Below, one piece after another: positions 48,066 to 59,404 of a stretch of DNA of 64,000 bases. The notes beneath the pieces were generated by a model. That model had not been told where the DNA came from and made no database searches. It was given only the letters and a program-made list of their open reading frames with translations. The stretch covers positions 1,038,888 to 1,102,887 of the forward strand of contig OZ024786.1 of NCBI GenBank assembly GCA_964017065.1, written 5' to 3'. This DNA is from Haliclona indistincta. Its lineage: Eukaryota > Porifera > Demospongiae > Haplosclerida > Chalinidae. The position numbers and the translations under genes were made by a program. How positions within the stretch are numbered: position 1 is the first letter of the stretch; the number at the start of each line of letters is the position of its first letter.

Positions 48066-50662
48066 CACTTGTAAGAAGAGGATTGAGGAGTTGCAGGATC
48101 AACACTGCCGGCTCGAATTGTAGGAAGTATTGTACCTGGTCCTATAGAACACTTTGGGTTAGTAGTTGGAGCAACCATCTGTGGAGGGATCACAAACTGC
48201 AGCAAATCCGGGAATTGCAGTTGGTGCAATACACGATACTAAAACAAAAACAGGAAAAAGGGCCAGAAGCAAACAGTGATGACCTGTCATGCTAGACATT
48301 CTAAGGGATTATGTAAACAAATAAGTTGGCAGAAATCCACTGTTGAGGACAGACTGCATGTTATTGTACAAACAATCAATAGGATAAACTTCCTGCATGC
48401 CATCAGTATAGTTGTAAACACTATTTTGATGAAGCAGCAGTGGGTGATATTTATCTGTGGAGGGATCACAAGCTGTTGCAGAAGTTAATCCGGGAGTTAA
48501 AATGGGTGCAATACACCACCATGCTAAAACAAAAACAGGAAATGGCCAGGAGCAAGAAGTGATGACCTGTCATGCTATATTATTGGTACAATCAACAGCC
48601 AATAAGAGTTTAAATTTCCTGCCATCAGTCTAGTTGTAAACACTATTCTGGTGAAGCAGCAGTGGGTGATATTTCAGGAGAACAAGGCACAGGAGTCAGA
48701 GGAGCTACTGGAGCTAGTATAACTATTGATAATGTCGTTGGTGGTATTGTCGGTAGCCTATCAGACTAAGAACAGGAAAAGCGCTTCCAAATAAAGTATC
48801 ATTAACAGTGTTGCATGTGCATGTAAAGGTATGTCCATTTACCGGCTATAATTATTGTGATGTTAGTAGTAATAATGTTTATGTCATGTGATGTTCAACA
48901 CAACACATGTATACGTACAATCACATAATGAGGCAGTATTCTTGGTGTGTGTACGGTCTGTGTACTGTTTGTCCAATCAATTTTTGCTTCTAGACAGACT
49001 GACCAGAGTCAATATACCATCAACAAGACACTGCAGAGACTGCTGCAGGATAGTGATACAATATTACTGGTCTACCAGCAGGAGAGTATAGTGTGAGAGT
49101 GTATGACAACAGTCCAGCTACTGACAGCACTAGTGCTGCATATCAGCATTCTCAGTTAATACACATTATGGAACTACCTAAACCTTCATCTATTGTAATA
49201 CATTCTGTTGTTGCTTCAGGTGCAATAACTTTGAGCTGCCTTTTCTATCAATGTTTATTGTTCGCAGTCTATATAGACACATCCAATCCTGTGATGAGTT
49301 TACCTGTGCATACCACACTACACAACAGTGTCAGTCCTACCATGCCTGCCTCTTCAACATGTATGCATGTTATTATCTTGTGATTCATATAGTCTTGCAC
49401 ATGGATACAGTTCATTCCACCATCTTAATCATCATTGCTGCTATTGGATTGCTGTTACTGGTACTTGCTGCAGCAGTTATTACTGGTATATTGTGCACGG
49501 CAGTTGCTATGAGACAAACACAACGCACTACAGGTAATAATTATTGACTACTATAGCTTATAATTGAGTAAGTATATCTTCATCATCAGGTGTTATTGAT
49601 CATGTTCCAGTTGATGATAATCCTGCTTACATCACAATGAGGAGGATCACCTTGAACAAGAACACTGCTTATGAGACTGTTAATGTAAATGAAACTATCA
49701 ATACGAGTGCAGTTTATGAGACTGTTTTATAAGCAACTAACATTGTGGCTCTAGCTAATAGTAGACGGTTACAGTGCAGCAGTTGCAATGAGCTTAACTT
49801 GATCCTCTTACGGATAAGTCAATGCATGACATAATCATTACCAAACCCACATTTCAAATTTCAAATTCGGTCATCTTAACGAAATAAAATTATTTTTACA
49901 TTCACAAAATTTTGAACTCTGTGCTACAGTTTTACCATAAATTTTTCCAAGATAATTATAGTGATATTAATATTTTTATGCCTGATTTTTTTATTAACAA
50001 TAATTCGGTGATACATGTCATGGTAAGACAACACAGATCTAACGATGCATGCTAGATGTTATTTTGAATCGTGTTGGTGAGCTTCACCTCTATGATGTAG
50101 GATAATCATAATAGTTAAAAGTACTCGAATTGATGCTCGGGAAGAATTCTATTGCCTTTTAGGGAATGCAAAGTCAGTCGAATTATGTAGTTTGTAATCT
50201 CAGGTGCTGGGGGTGAGAAGGGGTAAGTGGGACTGTATTATGCTCAAGAACACCACTCTTTTAGGAGGAGTTTACTTGTGGTGTGCTCTCCTTTAACCCA
50301 CTGTGCTCCTATTGTTTTGACAGTCAATGCATGTAGAATTGAGTGTGTGCACATCACATACACACAATGTAGCATAATAAGTTTCGGCTTTGAATTATTA
50401 AGATATAATTCTCTAGGCTATAGTGTCAAAAATTATCCAGAGAAGCTTTCGAGAATACTGAACATGAAAATTATGACCACAGTGGAAACTCTCTTTTGAG
50501 GACAAGTTGCTGCTATGTGCAACTGGAACTGTCAACACCATAGAGTATACTGTATGTATAACCATAGACCTCAAATGAGATACATTGCCCAACTGATGAC
50601 GTAGTTTCTGAATGCAGTTATGAAATCTTGTTGCAACTGAGTCTGTTCATTATCGTGGTATC

Positions 50663-52702
50663 ATGAAGTCAGCAGTAGCGACACTTCTTATATGGATTAC
50701 GTGTACAAATGCTTCTGGTAAGTGATATTACGTACTAGTTGACAATATTATAGCATGTTTAAGGTCCAGTGTCACTGACTACCCTGGGAGGAACGAATGC
50801 TCAGTTTCATTGTAGTGGAAGTGGTACTGTTCTAGCATGGGAAGTAGATGGATTGCCACTGAACCACCAAAACATTGTGGATCGAGAAATAACTGAACAC
50901 ACAGTAGTATCATCACCAGGCACAGTACAGTCCACCCTCACTGTACCAGCAACATCAGAGAATGATGGCACTACTGTACGATGCTTTATTGGTCCATCTT
51001 TGTTCAGTTTAACATTAGCCGGCAACTCCTCAACTCTCACTGTATTGCCAGGTTTAGTATAATGTTACTACAATACATACTAAAGGTTACTATCATGAGT
51101 CTACAGGTATTGGTCCAGTTGTCAATGTGAGGTTCAGTGTGTCATTCACCAGTCTATTGTGGGATCCTCCAGCAACTGCTGGTGTACTCAGTGGTCTCTC
51201 CTATATAGTGATTGTGATGAACAACACCACTGGTCAAGTGATTGTCAGTGACACTACCACCAACACCAACTATCCACTACCAGCTCTTGAGTTGTGTCAG
51301 TACTACACAGCCAATGTGACAGCATTCTCATCTCAGCATCATAGTGAGAGCGTGGTTATTGGACAGAGAGTACCAGGAGGTGAGTGACACGTGTGGTTCA
51401 CTTTGTCCAAAGGTTTAATAATCATGTTTTTAAGAATACTATGATCTAGTGAATGCGTCCAAAACTGTAGTAGTCAGCCTCAGCACTACTCAAATTGCTG
51501 TTACTTTCACTATCAATACAGAACAGGTATATAGGTGCAGGCAATGATGACATTAAATTTTATGTTTTTTGACAATTCCTGTTACAGCGTACCGCTTTAG
51601 TTTGTCCTGGTCAAGGTCTAGTGGCTGTGACATATCCAACATTAAACACTCACAACAGAGTCACTCATGATGAAATTCCATTAACATATGCTGGTGCAGT
51701 GGACTACACAGTCATTGTTGAAAGTGGATATTTCGTTACATGTGATATTAAGATCATGGCTGATGATACAACTGAAGTTGACATAAAGACACTTCTATTC
51801 AGTAAGTCACTAGTTAATGTAGCGTTTAATCTGCTCATACTGTGACAGGTTCCTATAATGTTCAAGACTGTGATGTATCCAGTGACCAGCACACTAGCTC
51901 CATACTAGTGGAGTGTACATTTGCCATCAATTCAACAGCACCAGGGATTGTAGTGATACAAGATGACCAGAGTCAATATACCATCAACAAGACACTGCAG
52001 AGACTGCTGCAGGATAGTGATAAAGGATCTGTCAACATTACTGGTCTACCAGCAGGAGAGTATAGTGTGAGAGTGTATGACAACAGTCCAGCTACTGGCA
52101 GCACTAGTGCTGCATATCAGCATTCTCAGTTAATACACATCATGGAACTACCTAAACCTTCAGCTATTGTGTTACATTCTGTTGTTGCTTCAGGTGCGAT
52201 AACATTGAGCTGCCTTTCCATCAATGTTTATTGTTTGTATTCTCTATAGACACATCCAATCCTGAGATGAGTTTACCTGTGCATACCACACTACACAACA
52301 GTGTCAGTCCTACCATGCCTGCCTCTTCAACATGTATGCATGTTATTATCTTGTGATTCATTATAGTGTTGCACATGGATACAGTTAATTCCACCACCTC
52401 AATCATCATTGCTGCTACTGGATTGCTGTTACTGGTACTTGCTGCAGCAGTTATTACTGGTATATTGTGCACGGCAGTTACTATGAGACAAACACAACAC
52501 ACTACAGGTAATATTGACTATTATAGGTTATAATTGAGTTAGTATATCTGTATCATCAGGTGTTATTGATCATGTTCCAGTTGATGATAATCCTGCTTAC
52601 ATCACAATGAAGAGGATCACCTTGAACAAGAACACTGCTTATGAGACTGTTAATATAAATGAAACTATCAATACTAGTGCAGTTTATGAGACTGTGTCAT
52701 AA
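50663..52702 (+). CDS. Receptor array copy J: Ig/FN3 membrane receptor, intact (538 aa)
   Basis: Exons: 50663-50717, 50764-51051, 51107-51379, 51435-51526, 51588-51801, 51849-52193, 52250-52333, 52385-52507, 52560-52702. All phases close, giving 538 aa. Signal peptide MKSAVATLLIWITCTNAS; Ig loop PLNHQNIVDREITEHT; FN3 shortened at the second loop (PLPALELCQYY). Exon 5 has CPGQGL where sisters have CPDQDL. The TM helix lacks charged residues. The tail has NPAYITM, NTAYETV and SAVYETV and ends ETVS. A poly(A) signal lies about 150 nt downstream. Same predicted role as copy D. Confidence 0.88.
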
Positions 52703-53588
52703 GCAACTAATATGAATATTGATTGCAGTCCTAGCTACTAGTAGACGGTTTCAGCTCAGCAGTTGCAATGAGCTTAACTTGATTCTCTTACGGACAAGTC
52801 AGTCCATGACATAATTATTACCGAACACAAATTTCAAATTTGGTCATCTTAACGAAATAAAATTATTTTTTCGTTGAAAAAAGTTAACTCTGTGCTACAA
52901 AGAATCAGTTTTATCATTTCCCAAGAAAAAATAGTGATTCTATTTATGGCTGATTTTTTAACAATAATATACAATTCGGTGCTACATGTCAAACTTGCAC
53001 TGTAAGACAACACAGATCTATGTTAGATGTTTTTTAATCGTGTTGGTGAGCTTCACCTCTCAGGTGCTGGAGGGTGGGAGGTATAAGTGGGGCAGCATTA
53101 TGCTCAAGAACACCACTCTTTTACGAGGAGTTTATTTGTGGTGTGTGGAATAGTTTAACCCACTGTGCTCCTATTGTTTTGACAGTCTATGCATGTATAA
53201 TTGAGCGTATGCACATCATATAGCATATGTTTTGGCCTTGAATTATTAGGATAATTATAATTCTTTATAGGCTAGTGTCAAAAAATCAAATATTCTCCCG
53301 AGAGGCTTTCGAGAATACTGCATGAACATGAAAAGTTATGACCACAGTGGGAACTCTCTTTTGAGGACAAGCTGCTGCAAAGTGCTTAAAGAGGGTCATT
53401 GTTATACATCAGAAAGTATGACAGCTTCTCAATGCTGGTTCAGTTTGAGAACTAGAGCTTTCAACACCATAGAGTGTATACAACATTGAATAGACCTCAA
53501 ATGAGATACATTGGCCAACTGATGACGTAGTTTCTGAATGCAGTTATGAAATCTTGATGTAACTGAGTCTGTTCATTATCGTGGTGTC

Positions 53589-55192
53589 ATGAAATCAGCA
53601 GTAGCGATACTTCTTATATGGACTACATGTATACATGCTACTGGTAAGCGCTATTAAGTACTAGTTGACAGTACGTAATTTTTATAACATGTATAAGGTC
53701 CTGCATCAGTTACCACTCTGGGAGGAACGAATGCTCAGTTTTTTTGTAATAGCAGTGGCACTGTTCTAGTTTGGGAAGTAGATGGATTACCAAATAATGA
53801 TCAGAGTATTGAGAATAGAGGGATAACTGGACATACAGTATCATCATCAGGCACAGTACAGTCAACTCTCACTGTACCAGCAACATCAGAGAATGATGGC
53901 ACTACTGTGCGATGCTTTATTGGTCCGTCATTTTTCAGTTTAACATTAGTCGGTAACTCCTCTACACTGACCGTCTTGCCAGGTTTAGCCTATATTTATG
54001 TTACTATGTACAAGGGTAAATATGAGTCTACAGGTATTGGTCCAGTTGTCAATGTCAGGTTCAGCGTGTCATTCATCGTTCTATTGTGGGATCCTCCAGC
54101 AACTGCTGGTGTACTCAGTGGTCTCTCCTATATAGTGATTGTGATGAACAACAACACTGGTCAAGTGATTGTCAGTGACACTACCGTGGACACCAACTAT
54201 CCACTACCTGATGGTCTCAATATGCCATGTCAGTACTACACAGCTAATGTGCATGACAGCATTCTCATCTCAGCATCACTGTGAGAGTGTAGTTACTGGA
54301 CAGAGAGTACCAGGAGGTGAGTGACACGTGTGGTTCACTTTGTCCAAAGTTTATAAAATCATTAATGTTTAGAATACTATGATCTAGTGAATGTATCCAA
54401 AATTATAGTAGTCAGCCACAGCACTACTCAAATTGCTGTTACTTTCACTATCAGTATAGACCAGGTATACAGAATGACATTAAATTTTATGTTTTATGAC
54501 AATTCCATTTATTGTAGCGGGCCGCTCAAGTTTGTCCTGATCAAGATCTGGTGGCTGTGACATATCCAACATCAAACTCTGAAAATAGAGTCACTCATGA
54601 TGAAATACCTCTAACATATGCTGGTGAAGTGAACTACACTGTCATTGTTGAAAGTGGATATCACTTAGCATGTGATATTGCGATCATGGCTGATGATATA
54701 ACTGCATGTAGTTGACGTAAAGACAGTTCTATTCAGTAAGTCATGACTAGTTGATGTTGTGTTATAATCTGCTCATACTGAGACAGGTTCCTATAATGTT
54801 CAAGACTGTGATGTATCCAGTGACCAGCACACTAGCTCCATACTAGTGGAGTGTACATTTGCCATCAATTCAACAGCACCAGGGATTGTAGTGATACAAG
54901 TTGACCAGAGTCAATATACCATCAACAAGACACTGCAGAGACTGCTGCAGGATTGTGATAAAGGATCTGTCAACATTACTGGTCTACCAGCAGGAGAGTA
55001 TAGTGTGAGAGTGTATGACAACAGTCCAGCTACTGACAGCACTAGTGCTGCATATCAGCATTCTCAGTTAATACACATTATGGGACTGCTTCAATCTTCA
55101 TCTATTGTAATACATTCTGTTGTTGCTTCAGGTGCAATAACAATGAGCTGCCTTTTCTATCAATGTTTATTGTTTTTATTCTATATAGAAAC
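53589..55192 (+). pseudogene. Receptor array copy K: frameshifted, 3'-truncated
   Basis: Pieces: 53589-53643, 53698-53982, 54034-54316, 54373-54464, 54518-54735, 54787-55131. The signal peptide and Ig are open. FN3 has a CATG insertion (54252-54255) and exon 5 has another (54705-54708); both shift the frame. After exon 6, homology stops near 55192 within the stalk exon start, and the TM and tail are missing. It is the distal end of the array in this window. Confidence 0.85.
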
Positions 55193-55221
55193 AAAGTTCT
55201 GAGATCTGTCTGTATCGCTCA

Positions 55222-55446
55222 AAACGGCGAATCCACTTGTGCCACTCCTCCGGGTGCGAAAATGTGAAGTTGCTGGGGGGCGTAATCTTGGACATCTCGA
55301 TTCACGATTCGAACGGAACCGGCTCCGGTTATGCTCTCGAGGTCACGAGCTAGGCTGTCTGCTTCGCGATCCGCACTGCTGCCACCATGTAGTAATAGCG
55401 TAAATAAGAGTAGCATAATAGAGTACATATGCGGGATATACAGCAT
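55222..55446 (-). CDS. Possible orphan 5' exon with signal peptide
   Basis: Read on the minus strand from 55446 it encodes a hydrophobic leader (MYSIMLLLFTLLLHGG) followed by a soluble stretch (ADREADSLARDLESITG). A GT donor (CAAG/GTGGAT) lies near 55258, where an intron could begin. The segment is more GC-rich than the array. No downstream exon is present because copy K lies there, so this is probably a broken gene end brought in by rearrangement. I do not recognise the domain. Confidence 0.3.
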
Positions 55447-55451
55447 ACTTA

Positions 55452-55683
55452 TTAGGGAGGCACGGTAGTGCCTCCCTATGTAGGGATGGCCAAGAAAACA
55501 AAATGGCGGCTACATACAATATATTAGCTGATATTTCGTCTGGCGATAAATTTTATACGTCCAAAGATACTTAGATCTGCTTTCTGGCGTTGCCCCATCT
55601 TACAGCAGCAAGGAGATTGCTCGAAATGGTCACTAAAGTGACGAACCTGGAAACGGTGAAAATCGTGTTTCGTCATCTTCGTT

Positions 55684-55716
<33 letters not shown>

Positions 55717-56712
55717 CTTTCTTCAACTCGCCTAGCGCCTTTACGCGAGCAGTGCCGAGACCAAAACACCCACGAACAGTCGTGAAATTCTTCTGGCAGG
55801 TGCCTTTTGAACTTAGTTTTTAGCGAAACGTCGATATAAATTTGATGAGCTCACGATCACGAACAGTTGTCAGCTAAGTGTTAGACGCCATTATTGTGAT
55901 TAGAGTCTACGCAATACGCACGTGACCAACCACAAGAATTGTAGAAGTAGAGTATCGCCGTATGGAGAGCGCATATTGGCGTCTGGAGTCTTTGAAGAAC
56001 AACTCACCGAGTAAGCTCGTGTAGTATCACCGTTCTGCTGCTCCCCAGATAGTATCACAGCCGTACAGAATTTTGTAAACTAGAGTGGGCGGGGCTCGAA
56101 TGCTTTGCAGAATGCATGAGCTAGTTTCAGTATTTAAGAATAATAAATTTTGAGCTACAAGTTAAAAAGGTCACATAAAAAAATTATCAACAACAGCCAA
56201 CCAAACTGATGGTGTAAACAAAGAAATACATTATCTTGCCGAATTCAAACTGCACCAAAAATTTGAAACTCAAAAAGGACACAAACAAGAAAATAAAATA
56301 AAGATTTCTAACGAAATCAAAAGGATGTATAGGGATGAATGAAATCTGCTACTGGTCCACAATGTAAACCAACAAGGAACTAGCATGGAATGGTAACACG
56401 ATTGACTTGCTAACAGACCATAGATCCCTACATCAGTGGCTGTACATAAGATCAATATTTTGTCACAGTCAAGTTGAGTTTAATCCAATGCACTTCGGTG
56501 TCAGTCAACGGCAACTAGCATAGCTGACTTAGCTATAGTCTGCCACAGCAGCCACTGATCATGTAGGGATCTATGGTCTGTTAGTAAGTCAATCGTGTTA
56601 CCATTCCATGCTAGTTCCTTGTTGGTTTACATTGTGGACCAGTAGCAGATTTCATTCATCCCCACATCCTTTTGATTTCGTTAGGAATCTTTTTATTTTC
56701 TTTATACAAGAG
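55452..56712 (+). mobile_element. Element P, full length
   Basis: It has the same start hairpin (GGGAGGCAC/GTGCCTCCC), CTT microsatellite (about 55680-55712), GGTGGGCGGGGCTCG-type middle and palindromic 3' end (56290-56710) as 39149-40866, but without the nested element. It gives the uninterrupted length of about 1.26 kb. Confidence 0.8.
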
Positions 56713-56744
56713 TTCTATCTACAGACTAGTGGGTCCTATACCTA

Positions 56745-57420
56745 ACTAGGCACCAAAGGTGCAGATGCCTCGGTGGAATGGCACCATTTCACATACACAG
56801 TACAGTTAAACTAGTACTGCAGCTGTTGTACCTTTCTGCACAGCAATCACAATGCAGCATAATAGTTATGCAATCAGAAGCCAATCAGGGTTAACCACTA
56901 ATTCAACTGGGCGTGTCTATAAAGTTCAATTCGAGTGCAGAGCATGGCACAGCACATACACGAGCCGCGTGACGAGCGAGATAGCGTCCTACGCTGCTAT
57001 CCTGTGACTTATCAGTTTCTAGGCAGTCAACTGTGGATAGTTTTGTCTACAGATCGAGAACTCTAGATCATCAGCAACTACAGTAGCTTAAGCCGCGGCG
57101 AGCTCAAGCTCGAGCTGTAGGCCTTCGAGAGAATTTCGCTGGACCTACCAAGCTGTTTTGTAGTACAAACGAACTCACTAGCTGTAAGGCAGTCAGCTGT
57201 AAACTGTTTTGTCTTTAGAGGAGTCCAGATAGCCGGGAACAGCCATCGAGGTAAGCATCTCACGCCATAACTCACGAACGGAGCTTTAGAACCAACAATT
57301 TATCAATTCAGTTCTGAGCAAGTAGCGATTTCTACCTGTATTGCTGATATCAGTGCTTAGTTTTTAGCGTGCGATGCGCTATGCCGGCAAAGGACAGACA
57401 CACACACACACACGCACGCA

Positions 57421-57469
<49 letters not shown>

Positions 57470-57540
57470 ACACACAACACGACTACTGTATGCCTCGTGG
57501 CTCCGCCCACCGAGGCATACAGCGTTTTTCAGGAAAGTTG
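56745..57540 (-). repeat. Inverted repeat E copy, (CA)/(CACG) microsatellite and single hairpin repeat
   Basis: 56745-57360 is repeat E in reverse (GATGCCTCGGTGGAAT, then AACTGGGCGTGTCTA). At 57397-57475 lies a CACG/CA microsatellite, and at about 57489 the hairpin palindrome of 1771-2016 in inverted form. The open frames through the microsatellite are not genes. Confidence 0.75.
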
Positions 57541-57689
57541 CATTCAAAGTGCAATGTGCAATGTCATCCGGCACGTGAGAAATTGTCCAATCAGATTTCC
57601 TTGGTCATGTGGTGCGCGCGTGATTTTAGTAGATGATGCCGTGTTTTTACAGGTCACAGCATTGCTGTTGCGAAGACTGACTTCAAGTC

Positions 57690-57860
57690 GCGGGTTTATC
57701 GATACAGCTACAGCACTGTGTTGTATCGTGAAACAACTCGGCTCACAGTTGAGGTATGGACAGAAGCAGCTCAGCAATAGTTTTGCACTTCAGCCCCTTG
57801 TGAAGACGAAGCAACAGAATTCTCCAACGGAGATCAGCTGAAAAGGCTTTTGGCATCTTC
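57690..57860 (-). pseudogene. Transposase N-terminal relic (IS630/Tc1-type HTH)
   Basis: The minus strand encodes MPKAFSADLRWRILLLRL followed by KCKTIAELL. After a frameshift comes STVSRVVSRYNT. SxDLRWR...IAxLL...STVSR..RY is the usual helix-turn-helix start of Tc1/IS630-like transposases. No DDE domain follows, so only a fragment remains. Confidence 0.5.
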
Positions 57861-58229
57861 ACTACGCTATAACTAGATGAACTAGAGAATGTATCACGTG
57901 ATACGCCATAAAAAGTATCACGTGACTGAGATGACAATCGCTAATTTAGATGCTGCAACGCTTTTGAAAAACGCTGTAAATACAATGACCAATAACACAG
58001 TAACACATTACCACAGCCGCAGTTATTGCAGCTTGAAACAGCTTTTGCCAACCAATTGGAATAAACATGATCTGCAGTGGGCGTAACATTGAAATCTGAA
58101 CTGACGACGTGCGAGTTCGCGCCGGAGCTATGTAAATGAAATGTAAGGATTTTGGTTATAAGGCTCTGTTCAATAATACTGCGTCAGTTGCTGTGTTTTT
58201 GGAATGGTGGATAGTTGTGTTTGTATAAT

Positions 58230-58915
58230 TCCACCGAGGCATATCTTTCTGTCTGTCAGACGGTCAGTCTGTCGCAACAATCTCTCGTAGCTCGCTGAAA
58301 ACTAATCGCTCAAACAAGCAACACGGGTAGAAATAGATACTTGCTCGGATTTGAATTTAAGAAGTTTGATTTTCAGCTTAGTGCGTCAAGTTACCGCGTG
58401 AATTGCACGCCTGGATGGCTGTTGGTGGTGATATAGCTACTTCTGTTGAGACAAAGTTGTCTACAGCTGGCTGCCTTGCAGCCAGTGGGTTTATGAACAG
58501 CGTGGCAGACTTGTATATGAAGCTTCGTTCTGGAGTTATGGCGTAATTTGCTTACCTAGCGATAGATGCCAGTTGCTGGCGATCTAGAGTTCGCCGTAGC
58601 ACAAAACTACCCGCAATTGTCTGCCTAGAAGCTGATAGGTTAGAAATTCACTACAGGATAGCAGCGCATGTCTAAAGAAATTGTGTAAGCAAGCTATGGA
58701 CGCTATCTCGATCGCTCGTGTGCTGTGCCCAGCACTCGAACTGAACATTATAGACACGCCCAGTTGAATTAGTGGTCAGCACTGATTGGCTTCTGATTGT
58801 ATAACTATTATACTGCATTGTGATTGCTGTACAGAAAGTTACAACAGCTGCAATTTAACTTTACTGTGTATGTGAAATAGTGGCATTCCACCGAGGCATC
58901 TGCACCTTTGGTGCC
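58230..58915 (+). repeat. Repeat E copy
   Basis: It carries ATTCCACCGAGGCAT, AACACGGGTAGAAAT, GCTGGCGATCTAGA, GACACGCCCAGTTGAATTAG and a second ATTCCACCGAGGCAT at the end, matching units at 4.2-6.2 kb. From 58916 to 59404 I see no further feature; it includes the likely 3' region of the minus-strand gene. Confidence 0.75.
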
Positions 58916-59404
58916 TATTTATTACTTGTGATACTAGACTCAATAAGGCAAGTGAATGATTACAAGCATTTGCTGGCAATTATTCCACTGCAATAAGCTA
59001 GTTAGCACATTTACTACAGATTTGAAACTAATGTAGTCAATGGTTTTGTCACAAGATGCAGTCAAATGCGTGCTTCTCAAGAGGGTCTAGTAGGCTAGAG
59101 TGAACTGATCCTCTTTCAGATGCGCACTCCATTTGTCTTCTGAGGCCATGGGGTAGTTTCTCTTTCAGCTGATTTGCGTGTTCTCTCGCACTTCTAAAGT
59201 TCAAACCAGATACCTCCGAAAACAGGCATGATTGGGTGGTTGGATTCAAAGTATAAGTACAATTTATGACATTAGTGGATACTTACCAAACAAAAGGTGT
59301 TGAAAGAAAACATGCAAACAAAAGCTAGACAGACTAAAACAATTATAGACTAAGCAGTTACTATGCAGGTCCACACGCCCTAGTGCACTCCAGCCGGGCG
59401 CAGC

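Larger units (their letters stand above)
41406..48999. mobile_element. 7.6-kb composite transposon with ~0.93-kb inverted arms
   Basis: The left arm 41406-42337 and right arm 48068-48999 are near-complementary. The ends are GTCTGTCTTGAAGCGAAAAT and ATTTTTGCTTCTAGACAGAC. It sits in exon 6 of copy H, flanked by TGACCAG on both sides (41398-41404 and 49000-49006), consistent with a 7- to 9-bp target duplication; long arms and such a duplication suggest a Mutator-like element. The arms carry degenerate copies of the C-terminal part of the ORF at 42871-43362 (for example RGATGAS, SIVPGP, VGAIHDTKTKTGKR). The interior holds that ORF, repeat D, a 3.2-kb palindrome, a LINE fragment and an element P piece. 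No transposase was recognised. Confidence 0.75.
38367..49732 (+). pseudogene. Receptor array copy H: pseudogene split by two transposon insertions
   Basis: Pieces: 38367-38421, 38472-38759, 38804-39086, 39141-39148 joined to 40867-40950, 41017-41233, 41285-41405, then 49000-49219, 49268-49360, 49411-49533, 49590-49732. Lesions: TGG to TGA at the conserved Ig Trp (38546-38548); AATT insertion in FN3 (38992-38995, frameshift); element P inside exon 4; CATG insertion in exon 6 (41372-41375); a 7.6-kb transposon in exon 6; a 10-bp deletion after 49057. The stalk, TM and tail exons downstream remain open (tail ends ETVL). Removing the two insertions (1718 and about 7.6 kb) restores the array's ~3.0-kb spacing, showing this is one unit, not two. 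Confidence 0.88.

Noticed and set aside
57369..57841. His/Thr/Arg-rich ORF
   Set aside because: Translation of a CA/CACG microsatellite plus flanking repeat.
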